Below are positions 51,819 through 60,702 of a DNA stretch of 64,000 nucleotides, in pieces. The first letter of the stretch is position 1. Each line of letters opens with the position of its first letter. The translations under genes were made by a program, and so were the position numbers. The DNA comes from Pseudomonas putida S13.1.2. Its GTDB lineage: Bacteria; Pseudomonadota; Gammaproteobacteria; Pseudomonadales; Pseudomonadaceae. Where the stretch lies: positions 4,092,001 through 4,156,000 of the forward strand of contig NZ_CP010979.1 in the NCBI RefSeq assembly GCF_000498395.2. Direction: 5' to 3'. Under the pieces are notes generated by a model. The model made no database searches, was not told where the DNA came from, and saw only the letters and a program-made list of their open reading frames with translations.

Positions 51819-53975
51819 CTACCGCACGTGCGGCTGCCGCAGCCTGTCGAGCACCGCCTCCAGCGCCCGCTCGAACAACAACCCGTCATCCAGCACCCGC
51901 ACGTCCCCTCGGTACAGCGCCTGCGCCAGGCCGGCACCGTTCCACTCTCGCACCTTCATGCCGGTGCGGTTGGCAAACACCAGCCTGTCGCCGCTGTCGA
52001 TTTGCGCCACCAGTTTGCAGCGCAGCGGTTCGTCGTCATCAAGTACTTCAACCCAGGTACCGATGCGTAAGCGCTGCACCTGCCGCAATGCTGCGGCCTG
52101 GCCCTCGGCGACGTGCAGCGGCGCACAGGAGGGTTCTTCGGCAATCGCCAGCACGATCTCTTCATCCACCAGCACTTCGGCCAAGGGTTGGTCAAGGCCA
52201 ACCGGTAGCCCGGCACCTGTGCAGGCACGCAGGTGCAATTGCTCCAGTTGCAGGAAGAACTCACGGGTTGCCGCCGAGTTCAAGGCCACGCTGGCCAACC
52301 CGTCACGCAGCGCCTTGAGCAGGCCAGGTACCTGCTGCAACAGGGTTTGCGGCTCATGCCCAGGGGTGATGCTGACCAATAGCGTGTCCAGGGTGCACAG
52401 GGCATCTTGCCAAGCCTGCGAGGCCTCACCCTGCTTGAGCCAGGCCAGCAGCAGCACCTGGCTCCAGGCCTGCACCAGCATTTGCACGACCACCAGGGGC
52501 AAGACACGGCCGCGCAGGCGCTGGTTGAGCACCCGCTGCACCTGCTGACGGGCCTGCAAGGCACGGGCGCGCCCTTCTTCGGCGTCGCGGGTGCGTTGCT
52601 CAAGCAACTCGTTGCGCCGCCGCTCCTCCTGGTTGAACGCAAGGAAATCATCCAGAAGTTCGGCAAAAATACCAACATCTTCGACAAAATCATTGATCAA
52701 GCGCTGGACTATGCGCTCTACCCGCAAGTGCAGGCTGTCGCGCAGGCCTTCGCCGCCGCACGCCCAGCCAATGGCTGCGCCAGCAATTTCGTTGAGCAGC
52801 CGGCGTGCAGGGTGACTGGCCCGGCTGAACAGCCCCTTGTCCAGCAGGGCGACCTTGAGCAGCGGGATATGCAGGCGCGCGATCAGCGCACGCAGGCTGG
52901 CCGGCAGGTTGTCGTCGCCTTGAATACAGGCGAACAGCAGGCCGACCAGGTTGATCATGTCCTCGTCGGCCACGGCGATGCGCCGGCGCGTGCCGCTGCG
53001 CACGCTGACCCTCAGCAGCAGTTGTTCGAGCTGTTGGCCAAGCTCGAAATCCTCACTCTCGCCGGTTGCAGGCACGTAGTGCTGCAAATGCGAAAGCAGG
53101 CGGACCAGGTCTGCGGTGCTGATCGACTGGGCGGCAGCCACCGCCTGCAATCGCGGGGCGAACTGCCCACGCGCTGGGGCCAGCAAGGTTTGCAACGAGG
53201 CAAAGAACGCCTGCCCTGCCGCGTCCGCACCCACTTCCTGGCCTTGGCTCGCCGGCCCTCGTCCTGCCCTCATGCGCCGGTCCTCGGCGCGGCGGCGCGG
53301 GGCCGGTTGCAACTCGGGCAGCACACCGGCTACGGCCAGCAACTGGTTGGCTTCGGCATAGATAACGTCGACGTCGCGCAAGACGAAACGCTCGAACAGC
53401 TTCAGCAGGACCAGTTTGACCCTCAGGCCAACCCCAAGGTTACGGCCAGCCTCCAGGAAGTAGCCGCACAACGCGGCAGGGCCCAGCGGGTTGCGTTGCT
53501 CATGCACGGGGCGATCGAGCAAGGCCTGCAAACGCAGGCCCAGTTGCTGCAGGGCGATGCCATCGCGCGACAGCACCCGCGCAACCATGCCTTCGATGGC
53601 CGCAGCCCGCTCTAGCTGCACCTTGCTGCGCAGGGGGTCCGGTGCGGCCAGATGCGCCAGCAGGTCGACCTGGCCGATGCCGGCGTAGGTCTCGTAGAAA
53701 GTATCAAGGAAGCCGCGTTCAATACTTTTGCGCTTCAGGCGCAGATCGCGCATCGCCTCGAAGTACAGGTTCTGGTCGCAACGATCAACGGCCTTGTCGG
53801 CCATCTCGAACAAGGTGTCGTCGGCATTGTCGAACAACGCTTGCAAGCCTTGACGCAATTGCAACGCCGCCTTGTCGCGCACTTGCAGGAGCAATACAGG
53901 AAGGCAAGGCAGAGGCGTACGCCCCCCTCGGTCGATGGCTGCCGCCAGGGGCACCACCTTGCCTTCTTTCTGCAT
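51819..53975 (-). CDS. DUF1631-family protein
   Basis: 718 residues from ATG 53975 (MQKEGKVVPLAAAI) with AAGGAGT upstream; 38 further upstream codons are open but unlikely. Long, mostly helical protein: KALIDRCDQNLYFEAMRD-like N-terminus, a helical middle with a charged coil (LDDFLAFNQEERRRNELLEQ, residues about 435-520), and a C-terminal beta-rich part (GTWVEVLDDDEPLRCKL ... LVFANRTGMKV), which recalls PilZ-like folds and is the region shared by the DUF1631 family. Orthologues sit between nadC and ampD in Pseudomonas and were once mislabelled thymidine phosphorylase. Function unknown; a cyclic di-GMP link is only a guess. Confidence 0.85.
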   Translation of the reverse strand: MQKEGKVVPLAAAIDRGGRTPLPCLPVLLLQVRDKAALQLRQGLQALFDNADDTLFEMADKAVDRCDQNLYFEAMRDLRLKRKSIERGFLDTFYETYAGIGQVDLLAHLAAPDPLRSKVQLERAAAIEGMVARVLSRDGIALQQLGLRLQALLDRPVHEQRNPLGPAALCGYFLEAGRNLGVGLRVKLVLLKLFERFVLRDVDVIYAEANQLLAVAGVLPELQPAPRRRAEDRRMRAGRGPASQGQEVGADAAGQAFFASLQTLLAPARGQFAPRLQAVAAAQSISTADLVRLLSHLQHYVPATGESEDFELGQQLEQLLLRVSVRSGTRRRIAVADEDMINLVGLLFACIQGDDNLPASLRALIARLHIPLLKVALLDKGLFSRASHPARRLLNEIAGAAIGWACGGEGLRDSLHLRVERIVQRLINDFVEDVGIFAELLDDFLAFNQEERRRNELLEQRTRDAEEGRARALQARQQVQRVLNQRLRGRVLPLVVVQMLVQAWSQVLLLAWLKQGEASQAWQDALCTLDTLLVSITPGHEPQTLLQQVPGLLKALRDGLASVALNSAATREFFLQLEQLHLRACTGAGLPVGLDQPLAEVLVDEEIVLAIAEEPSCAPLHVAEGQAAALRQVQRLRIGTWVEVLDDDEPLRCKLVAQIDSGDRLVFANRTGMKVREWNGAGLAQALYRGDVRVLDDGLLFERALEAVLDRLRQPHVR

Positions 53976-54181
53976 CCTGGACTCCTTGCAGGTGTCATGC
54001 CCGAAGGGGCTGAAATCGTCAAAGCTATGACGCCAAATACTGGTCGCCATTATCGGTAAAAAATCGCACAGCTGCCAGCGCCTATTCATGGAAGGGTTAA
54101 TGACCCACGTTTGCAGTCACTGCTCACCAAGACCGACCAAAGGTCATTGCCGGGGCGGCTGTACACATCGGTCCCCTGCCC

Positions 54182-54187
54182 TATAAT
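54182..54187 (+). promoter_or_regulatory. Candidate -10 box for nadC
   Basis: TATAAT, 29 bases before the nadC ATG. The -35 region 17 bases upstream (CTGTAC) is a weak match. The 240-base gap between the divergent DUF1631 gene and nadC holds no gene. Confidence 0.45.
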
Positions 54188-54215
54188 CGCCGGCATCTAG
54201 CTTGTGGAGCCAACC

Positions 54216-55064
54216 ATGCCGAACCTACGCCTTGCCGACCTGACCGCTGAAATCGAAGCCAACGTGCGCCGCGCATTGCTGGAGGACATTGGCAGTGGCG
54301 ATATCACCGCGCAGCTGATCCCGGCCGAGCGCCTGGCCAAGGCAACCATCATCACCCGCGAAGACTGCGTGATTGCCGGCACTGCCTGGGTCGACGCCGT
54401 GTTTCGCCAGCTCGACCCGCGTGTGGCCGTGCACTGGCAGGTGGCCGACGGTGATCGCGCGACGGCCAACCAGCCGCTGTTTCACCTGGAAGGCCCGGCC
54501 CGTTCGCTGCTCAGTGGTGAACGCAGTGCGCTGAACTTCCTGCAGATGCTGTCGGGGGTTGCCACCCGTGCGCGCTTGCTCGCCGACCTGGTGGAAGACA
54601 CCCAGGTGCGCCTGCTGGACACCCGCAAAACCCTGCCCGGCCTGCGCCTGGCACAGAAGTACGCGGTAACCTGCGGCGGCTGCGACAACCACCGCATCGG
54701 CCTGTACGACGCCTTCCTGATCAAGGAAAACCACATCGCCGCCAGCGGTGGTGTTGCCGAGGCGGTAACGGCGGCGCACCGTATTGCGCCGGGCAAGCCG
54801 GTAGAGATCGAAGTGGAAAGCCTGGATGAACTGCGCGAGGCGCTGGCAGCGGGCGCGGATATCATCATGCTCGACGAGCTGAACCTGGACGAAATGCGCG
54901 AAGCGGTGCGCATTACCGCTGGCAAAGCCAAGCTTGAGGCCAGCGGCGGGGTGAACGAGACGACCTTGCGGGTAATTGCCGAGACCGGGGTGGACTACAT
55001 CTCGATTGGTGCCATGACCAAGGATGTGAAAGCCGTGGACCTGTCGATGCGCTTGAGCCTGTGA
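54216..55064 (+). CDS. nadC: Nicotinate-nucleotide pyrophosphorylase (quinolinate phosphoribosyltransferase)
   Basis: 282 residues from ATG 54216; normal length for NadC. Key motifs are RVRLLDTRKTLPGLR-type (residues about 130-140), KYAVTCGGCDNHRIGLYDAFLIKENHI, then IEVESLDELREAL and IIMLDELNLDEMREAV, and the C-terminal ASGGVNETTLRVIAETGVDYISIGAMTK, which bind quinolinate and PRPP. It makes nicotinate mononucleotide for NAD synthesis. It is monocistronic, with a strong terminator 16 bases after the stop. Confidence 0.96.
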   Translation: MPNLRLADLTAEIEANVRRALLEDIGSGDITAQLIPAERLAKATIITREDCVIAGTAWVDAVFRQLDPRVAVHWQVADGDRATANQPLFHLEGPARSLLSGERSALNFLQMLSGVATRARLLADLVEDTQVRLLDTRKTLPGLRLAQKYAVTCGGCDNHRIGLYDAFLIKENHIAASGGVAEAVTAAHRIAPGKPVEIEVESLDELREALAAGADIIMLDELNLDEMREAVRITAGKAKLEASGGVNETTLRVIAETGVDYISIGAMTKDVKAVDLSMRLSL

Positions 55065-55080
55065 GCTGAGCGCAGGCAAT

Positions 55081-55109
55081 AAAAAACCGGCCAATGAGCC
55101 GGTTTTTTT
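55081..55109. terminator. Bidirectional intrinsic terminator after nadC
   Basis: ACCGGC / GCCGGT stem with loop CAATGA, flanked by six A on the left and seven T on the right, so it can serve nadC and also the opposite trxB transcript. Confidence 0.9.
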
Positions 55110-55130
55110 GTCGTTGCCGAGGGCCCTGTC

Positions 55131-55206
55131 GCCGGCAAGCCAGCTCCCACAGGTAACGCACTACCTTCAGGCCTTTAGCATTACCTGTGGGAGCTGGCTT
55201 GCCGGC
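55131..55206. repeat. REP-like perfect 26-bp inverted repeat
   Basis: Left arm gccggcaagccagctcccac + aggtaa (55131-55156) and its exact reverse complement at 55181-55206, loop of 24 bases, between nadC and trxB. The core ctgtgggagctggc is a variant of the REP core. Confidence 0.8.
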
Positions 55207-55239
55207 GATGGGCCGCAAAGCGGCCCCGGTGTTGCCGGA

Positions 55240-56202
55240 TCAGAACGAGGCGTTGGCCAGGCCGTCCAGGTAACGCTCTACGTCCAGGGCCGCCATGCAG
55301 CCAGCGCCGGCCGAGGTAATGGCCTGACGGTAAACGTGGTCAGCCACGTCACCTGCAGCGAACACACCTTCAACGTTGGTGGCGGTAGCGTTGCCTTCAC
55401 GGCCGCCGTTAACCACCAGGTAGCCGTCCTTGAGGGTCAGCTGGCCTTCGAACAGCGAAGTGTTCGGGGTGTGGCCAATGGCGATGAATACGCCGTCGAC
55501 CTTGATTTCGTCGCTGCTGCCGTCGTTGTTCTTCAGGCGCGCACCGGTCACGCCCATGTTGTCACCCAACACTTCGTCCAGGGTGGCGTTGAGCTTGAGC
55601 TCGATCTTGCCTTCGGCCACTCGGGCGTTGAGCTTGTCGACCAGGATCTTCTCGGCGCGGAAGGTCTCGCGACGGTGCACCAAGGTAACCTTGCTGGCGA
55701 TGTTGGCCAGGTAAAGCGCTTCTTCCACGGCAGTGTTGCCGCCGCCAACCACAGCGACCGGCTTGTTGCGGTAGAAGAAACCGTCGCAGGTGGCGCAGGC
55801 CGAAACGCCCTTGCCCATGAAGGTTTCTTCCGACGGCAGGCCCAGGTAGCGGGCGCTGGCACCGGTGGCGATGATCAGTGCATCGCAGGTGTATTTGCCG
55901 CTGTCACCCTGCAGGGTGAACGGCTTGTTGGCCAGGTCGACAGCATTGATATGGTCGAAGACGATTTCGGTTTCGAAACGCTCGGCGTGTTCCTGCATGC
56001 GCTGCATCAAGGCCGGGCCGGTCAGGCCGTGGGGGTCGCCCGGCCAGTTGTCGACCTCGGTAGTGGTGGTCAGCTGGCCGCCCGCCTGCATGCCGGTGAT
56101 CAGCAGCGGCTTGAGGTTGGCGCGGGCAGCGTAGACCGCAGCGCTGTAACCGGCAGGGCCGGAACCGAGAATGATGACGCGCGAATGACGTACTTCAGAC
56201 AT
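55240..56202 (-). CDS. trxB: Thioredoxin reductase
   Basis: 320 residues from ATG 56202 with AGGAG upstream. FAD-binding GSGPAGYSAAVYAARA at residues 12-27, the redox-active CATCDG near residue 138 (both Cys present), NADPH-binding VVGGGNTAVEEAL near 155, and the C-terminal FAD motif GVFAAGDVADHVYRQAITSAGAG. It reduces thioredoxin with NADPH in the cytoplasm. Length and motifs are normal. Confidence 0.96.
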   Translation of the reverse strand: MSEVRHSRVIILGSGPAGYSAAVYAARANLKPLLITGMQAGGQLTTTTEVDNWPGDPHGLTGPALMQRMQEHAERFETEIVFDHINAVDLANKPFTLQGDSGKYTCDALIIATGASARYLGLPSEETFMGKGVSACATCDGFFYRNKPVAVVGGGNTAVEEALYLANIASKVTLVHRRETFRAEKILVDKLNARVAEGKIELKLNATLDEVLGDNMGVTGARLKNNDGSSDEIKVDGVFIAIGHTPNTSLFEGQLTLKDGYLVVNGGREGNATATNVEGVFAAGDVADHVYRQAITSAGAGCMAALDVERYLDGLANASF

Positions 56203-56532
56203 GTCGAACTCCTGTCGAGCCGGCCGCTCGGGCCGGCATCGGTGTACCGGCTGCGCCAGCTGGAAAATTAAAACGGACCCACGCAGCACTTGGGGAAGGC
56301 TACAACGCGCAGGCCCGAAAAGCGGAAAGTTGAGCGCACTGTAGCGAGGTCGCAAAGATTAAGGAAATATCCTTAGACAATCCACCTCATAGGCACCGTC
56401 TATTCAGTGATTTCATCCATAGCTCAGCCCCGGCACTTTTGTTACAGCCCGTGTCCCGCTTGCCAGCCACCTTTCGTCGGCGCGGCAAACTCGGTAAGGT
56501 CAGCGCGTTTTCCTTCTCTGCGGAGTCTCCCG
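56203..56532. other. 330-base divergent intergenic region trxB/cysZ
   Basis: No gene is visible. It must hold promoters for both genes. A short palindrome TAAGGA-AATA-TCCTTA lies at 56360-56375 with TTGTC next to it on the minus strand, which might be part of the trxB promoter or an operator. No convincing -10 for cysZ was found. Confidence 0.4.
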
Positions 56533-57261
56533 ATGCAAGCCCCTGTCCTCTCCGGCCCCCAATACCTGCGCGAAGGCCTGAAACTGGTGCTGAGCCCCAA
56601 CCTGCGGCTGTTCGTGCTGCTGCCGCTGGCGGTCAACCTGTTGCTGTTCGGTGGCATGGTCTACTTCGCCGGCCACCAGTTCGGCCTGTGGCTCGATGCC
56701 CTGATGCCGACGCTGCCAGACTGGCTGAGCTTTCTCAGCTACATACTCTGGCCGCTGTTCGTTGCCCTGCTGGTGCTGATGGTGTTCTTCACCTTCACCC
56801 TGGTGGCCAACATCATTGCCGCGCCGTTCAATGGCTTCCTGGCGGAAAAGGTCGAGGTCGTGGTACGTGGCGAAGACACCTTCCCGGCGTTCAGCTGGGG
56901 CGAGCTGGTGGCCATGGTGCCACGCACCTTCAGCCGCGAAATGCGCAAGTTGGGCTACTTCCTGCCACGGGCCATCGGCCTGTTCATCCTGTCGCTGATC
57001 CCGGTGGTCAACGTCGTCGCCGCGCCACTGTGGCTGATGTTCGGGGTATGGATGATGGCCATCCAGTACATCGACTACCCGGCAGACAACAACAAGATGA
57101 GCTGGCAGGACATGCTCGCCTGGCTGCGCAGCAAGCGCTGGCAGTCGCTGGGCTTTGGCGGCATCACCTACCTGGCGTTGATGATTCCAGGGGTGAACGT
57201 GCTGATGATGCCAGCGGCGGTGGCCGGGGCTACGTTGTTCTGGGTGCGGGAGCGCAACTGA
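56533..57261 (+). CDS. cysZ: CysZ-family sulfate transporter
   Basis: 242 residues from ATG 56533; an open extension upstream lacks conserved sequence. Motifs are LSGPQYLREGLKLVLSPNLRLFVLLPLAVNLLLF, then FTFTLVANIIAAPFNGFLAEKVE, and DYPADNNKMSWQDMLAWLRSKRWQSLGFG, all typical of CysZ/EI24 proteins. Four or more membrane segments are visible. In E. coli CysZ is a sulfate transporter feeding cysteine synthesis. It is located divergently from trxB. Confidence 0.9.
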   Translation: MQAPVLSGPQYLREGLKLVLSPNLRLFVLLPLAVNLLLFGGMVYFAGHQFGLWLDALMPTLPDWLSFLSYILWPLFVALLVLMVFFTFTLVANIIAAPFNGFLAEKVEVVVRGEDTFPAFSWGELVAMVPRTFSREMRKLGYFLPRAIGLFILSLIPVVNVVAAPLWLMFGVWMMAIQYIDYPADNNKMSWQDMLAWLRSKRWQSLGFGGITYLALMIPGVNVLMMPAAVAGATLFWVRERN

Positions 57262-57349
57262 CTGCCGAGGTGTACGCGCCCCCTGTAGGAGCAGCCTGAG
57301 TGATGGTGAAAGACATTGGGTCCATCAAAAGGCAAATCTGCTCGGGGCT

Positions 57350-58666
57350 CTACTGCCCCAACCGGCTGGAGAACTGCCCCACCACATCCACCACCCGCTT
57401 CGCCCCGTCCTGGATCTCGACAATCACGTTGCCCGTCTCGTCAGCCAACGCCAGCCCCTGCTCGGCCTGGCGTTTGCTGGTGTCGATGATCGCCACTGCC
57501 GCCTGAGCCAGCTGTTCGTTCTGCTGTACCACCCGGGCGATTTCCTCGGTGGCGGTGCTGGTGCGCGAAGCCAGCTGGCGCACTTCGTCGGCAACCACGG
57601 CAAAGCCCCGCCCTTGCTCGCCCGCGCGGGCCGCTTCAATGGCCGCGTTAAGGGCCAGCAGGTTGGTCTGCCCGGCAATGTCGCTGATGGTCTTGATGAT
57701 CGACCCGATCACCCGTGACTGGGTGTCCAGCGCCTGGATGCCCTCCGCCGCCTCTTGCATCGAGGCCTCAAGGCCGCGCATCACACTGACGGTCTGGGTG
57801 ACCACCTCGGTGGCCTTGCGCGCGCTGACATCGGTACCCAGCGAGGTGCTATAGGCGACATCTGCCGCCTGGGCCACGGCCTGCTCCTGGTTGACCTGGT
57901 CGGTGATCACAGTGGCGAACTTGACCACCTTGTACAGCACATCGTGGGCATCGAAGATCGGGTTGTACGAAGCCTCCAGCCAGATTACCCGGCCATGGGC
58001 ATCGATACGCTTGAAACGTTCGGCAACGTATTCACCCCGGCGCAGCTTGTCCCAGAACGCCTGATAGCCGGCCGAGTTAACCTCCTCCGGCTCGCAGAAC
58101 ATACGGTGGTGCTTGCCGCGAATCTGCTCCAGGCGATAACCGACTGTGGCCAGGAAACGCTCGTTGGCAGTGAGGATGGTGCCGTCGAGGTCGAACTCGA
58201 TCACTGCAGTAGAGCGCATCAGCGCCTTGATCAGGCTTTCGTGCTCGCGAGACGTCTCGATGGTGCGGGTCAGGTCGCTGGAGTGCAGCGTGAAGTACTT
58301 GATGCGCCCCTCGCTGTTCTTGACCGGCTGCAGGATCGAGCGCAGCCAGGCTTCCTGGCCGTTGCCACGCAGCAGGCGGAAGGCGCCGTTCAGGTGCTCG
58401 CCACGGCTGATCGCGCTTTTCATGCGCTGGTAGAAGTCGAGTGACTTCACGTGGGAAGGGACAATGTCCTCGATGTTGCGTCCAAGCAATTGTTCGCAAC
58501 GGTAGAGCATTTCGCTCTCGAAATTACCGTTGACCATCTCGATACGTCCCTGTGGATCGAGCTGAAGTACCAGCATCTCGCTGTCGAGACTACTCTTGAC
58601 CTGTTCCACGGACATCAGGTCTTCGCGCAGCTGCCGGATTTCTTGCTTGAGCTTGCTGTTGAACAT
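57350..58666 (-). CDS. Soluble PAS-PAS chemoreceptor-type signalling protein (BdlA-like)
   Basis: 438 residues from ATG 58666 with AGGAG upstream. A short N-terminal coiled coil (KLKQEIRQLREDLMSVEQV) is followed by PAS 1 (about 30-125; GRIEMVNGNFESEMLYRCEQ), PAS 2 (about 150-250; GTILTANERFLATVGYRLEQI) and a compact MCP signalling domain (about 270-435) whose hairpin tip reads AGEQGRGFAVVADEVRQLA. No membrane segment is present. This layout is that of P. aeruginosa BdlA, a sensor for biofilm dispersion, and of Aer-like energy sensors lacking a membrane anchor. Heme or FAD binding cannot be read from sequence. A short fragment of a REP (around 57281-57299) lies after the convergent cysZ gene. 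Confidence 0.85.
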   Translation of the reverse strand: MFNSKLKQEIRQLREDLMSVEQVKSSLDSEMLVLQLDPQGRIEMVNGNFESEMLYRCEQLLGRNIEDIVPSHVKSLDFYQRMKSAISRGEHLNGAFRLLRGNGQEAWLRSILQPVKNSEGRIKYFTLHSSDLTRTIETSREHESLIKALMRSTAVIEFDLDGTILTANERFLATVGYRLEQIRGKHHRMFCEPEEVNSAGYQAFWDKLRRGEYVAERFKRIDAHGRVIWLEASYNPIFDAHDVLYKVVKFATVITDQVNQEQAVAQAADVAYSTSLGTDVSARKATEVVTQTVSVMRGLEASMQEAAEGIQALDTQSRVIGSIIKTISDIAGQTNLLALNAAIEAARAGEQGRGFAVVADEVRQLASRTSTATEEIARVVQQNEQLAQAAVAIIDTSKRQAEQGLALADETGNVIVEIQDGAKRVVDVVGQFSSRLGQ

Positions 58667-58782
58667 CACCGCACTCCTGGAGCGCATCGCCTTTTCGAAT
58701 GCATCTTCATCGGCTGCCGGTTACACCTTCTTGAGCACCGTGCAACGAAATATTCATGCAGGCAAAAGCGTCAGCGGTCAGG

Positions 58783-58815
58783 CGTCATCTGTACGTCACA
58801 TTACGGTCACATCGG
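58783..58815 (+). promoter_or_regulatory. Three 11-bp direct repeats (Pho-box-like) before the glycosyltransferase gene
   Basis: GTCAT at 58784, GTCAC at 58795 and GTCAC at 58806 recur with an exact 11-bp step, preceded by two further GTCA at 58770 and 58777. PhoB boxes are 11-bp direct repeats of CTGTCAT type. The last repeat ends 30 bases before the ATG at 58845. No good -10 follows, which weakens the call. Confidence 0.35.
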
Positions 58816-58844
58816 CGCAACCCGGCAGGCGGAAACTTTTTGTC

Positions 58845-60035
58845 ATGAATACAGCCGCCCTACGCATTACCCTGGTCAGCGAAACCTTCCCACCCGAAAT
58901 CAACGGCGTGGCCAACACACTTGGCCGCCTTGGCGAAGGGCTGCGCCAGCGCGGCCATGAGGTCGAGGTGGTACGCCCGCGCCAGGCCGGCGAAGCGCCT
59001 GTGCACAACGACCCGCACCTGATGCTGTGCCGTGGCTGGGCGCTACCGGGCTACCCGGGATTGCAGTGGGGCGAGGTGTCCATGCACACGTTGTTGCGCC
59101 GCTGGCGGCGCCAGCGCCCGGACGTGCTGTACATCGCCACCGAGGGGCCGCTGGGGCTCAGCGCCCTGCGCGCGGCCAGGCGCCTGGGCATCGCGGTGGT
59201 CAGCGGCTTCCACACCAACTTCCCGCAGTACTCCGGCCAGTATGGCCTGGGGTTGCTGGCGCGCCTGCTCACCCACTACCTGCGCTGGTTCCATCGGCGC
59301 ACGGCGATTACCCTGGTGCCCAGCCTCAGCCAGCGCCTGGAGCTTGAACGCCGTGGTTTCGAGCGCCTGGAACTGCTGGCCCGCGGTGTCGATGCCTGCC
59401 TGTTCAACCCGGCCCGGCGCAGCCTGGCGTTGCGCGAAAGCTGGGGGCTGGGCCCGGAGGATATCGCCGTGTTGCATGTCGGGCGGCTGGCGGTGGAAAA
59501 AAACCTCGGGCTATTGCGCCCATGCCTGGAGGCATTGCAGAAGACTTATCCACAGAAACGTCTGCGCCTGATCCTGGTGGGTGACGGCCCACAGCGTGCC
59601 GCCCTCCAGCAGCAGATGCCAGGTGCCATGTTCTGCGGCGCCCAGCGCGGTGAGGTGCTGGCCGAGCACTACGCCAGCGGTGACCTGTTCCTGTTCCCGA
59701 GCCTGACCGAAACCTTTGGCAACGTAGTACTCGAAGCCATGGCTTCGGGGTTGGCGGTGGTTGCTTATGACGAGGCAGCCGCAGCGCAGCACATACGCCA
59801 TGGTCACAGTGGGGCGCTGGCCATGCCGGGGGATCAGCCGGCATTTGTCGATGCGGCTTGCTGGCTGCTGGAGGAAGAGGAAACCTTGCGCCGTGTGCGC
59901 CTGAATGCGCGGCAGCATGCCAGCCGCCAGGGCTGGCCGGCGATTGTCGAGGAATTTGAGGGGTACCTCGATACGGCCCGGAACCAGGCTGCGGCCTCAC
60001 CCGCTTCGCGGCTGGGTGCTACGCGATCTGTGTAG
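58845..60035 (+). CDS. GT4-family glycosyltransferase
   Basis: 396 residues from ATG 58845; the open frame upstream crosses the intergenic region. GT-B fold: N-terminal TLVSETFPPEINGVANTLGRL, acceptor-side GFHTNFPQYSGQYG, and the donor-binding region HVGRLAVEKNLGLLRPCLEAL ... LFLFPSLTETFGNVVLEAMASGLAVVAYD with the EX7E motif (E in TETFGNVVLE). It resembles SQD2/MgtA-like enzymes that sugar-coat lipids, in some bacteria during phosphate limitation. The acceptor is not known here. Its TAG stop lies inside the following REP (tgTAGgag), so the REP supplies the end of the protein. Confidence 0.88.
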   Translation: MNTAALRITLVSETFPPEINGVANTLGRLGEGLRQRGHEVEVVRPRQAGEAPVHNDPHLMLCRGWALPGYPGLQWGEVSMHTLLRRWRRQRPDVLYIATEGPLGLSALRAARRLGIAVVSGFHTNFPQYSGQYGLGLLARLLTHYLRWFHRRTAITLVPSLSQRLELERRGFERLELLARGVDACLFNPARRSLALRESWGLGPEDIAVLHVGRLAVEKNLGLLRPCLEALQKTYPQKRLRLILVGDGPQRAALQQQMPGAMFCGAQRGEVLAEHYASGDLFLFPSLTETFGNVVLEAMASGLAVVAYDEAAAAQHIRHGHSGALAMPGDQPAFVDAACWLLEEEETLRRVRLNARQHASRQGWPAIVEEFEGYLDTARNQAAASPASRLGATRSV

Positions 60036-60146
60036 GAGCGGCCTTGTGTCGCGAAAGGGCTGCAAAGCAGCCCCTCGATACTTGCAGCAACGCTGATATC
60101 CGGGGGCCGCTATGCGGCCCGATCGCGACACAAGGCCGCTCCTACA
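60031..60146. repeat. REP pair (TGTAGGAGCGGCCTTGTGTCGCG type)
   Basis: Inverted arms tgtaggagcggccttgtgtc ... and reverse complement ending cctaca; overlaps the last 5 bases of the glycosyltransferase gene. Confidence 0.85.
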
Positions 60147-60166
60147 GAGGGACCGTATTAAACGCT

Positions 60167-60649
60167 TCAGGCCAGCGCTTTCTCGATTGCCTGCACCACC
60201 GCCGGGTCATCCGGCGCCGTGCGCGGCGAAAAACGCGCCAGCACCCGCCCGTCCTTGCCCACCAGAAACTTCTCGAAGTTCCAGGTGATGTCGCCAGGGA
60301 ACTCGGCCCCCTCGCCCGCCAGCAGGCGGTACAACGAATGGCGTTGCGGCCCGTTGACCTCCAGCTTGCCCCCCAGCGGGAAGCTCACCCCGTAGTTGAG
60401 ACTGCAGAATTCCTGGATTTCCTTTTCGCTGCCCGGCTCCTGCCCGGCAAACTGGTTGCATGGCAGGCCAAGCACGTTGAAGCCCTTGGCCTTGTAAACC
60501 TGGTAGAGGTTTTCCAGGGCCTTGTATTGCGGCGTGAGACCACATTTGGAGGCAACGTTGACCACCAGCACCACTTGGCCCTTGAACGGTGCGAGGGACA
60601 GCTCCCCACCGTTCAGCGCGTCCAGTTTCAGGTCGTGAAATGCACTCAT
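60167..60649 (-). CDS. Glutathione/thioredoxin-type peroxidase (Cys-GPx)
   Basis: 160 residues from the second of two adjacent ATG codons (60649; 60652 is also possible). GPx family with Cys instead of selenocysteine: NVASKCGLTPQY (peroxidatic Cys36), GLPCNQFAGQEPG (catalytic Gln66) and DITWNFEKFLVGKDG (Trp-Asn). A further Cys in EIQEFCSLNYGVSFP is at the place of the resolving Cys of thioredoxin-dependent members. It reduces peroxides. It is oriented as slyD and follows it after about 145 bases that contain a structured terminator, so it is probably separately transcribed. Confidence 0.92.
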   Translation of the reverse strand: MSAFHDLKLDALNGGELSLAPFKGQVVLVVNVASKCGLTPQYKALENLYQVYKAKGFNVLGLPCNQFAGQEPGSEKEIQEFCSLNYGVSFPLGGKLEVNGPQRHSLYRLLAGEGAEFPGDITWNFEKFLVGKDGRVLARFSPRTAPDDPAVVQAIEKALA

Positions 60650-60702
60650 CATGAAATCCCCTCTCAGGTTCCCGGTTGCCGCGCAGGCGAATTCCGCCCA
60701 CT

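Noticed and set aside
53976..54215. Hidden small gene or RNA in the gap before nadC
   Set aside because: No frame with ribosome binding site and no stable structure seen; the gap is explained as divergent promoters.
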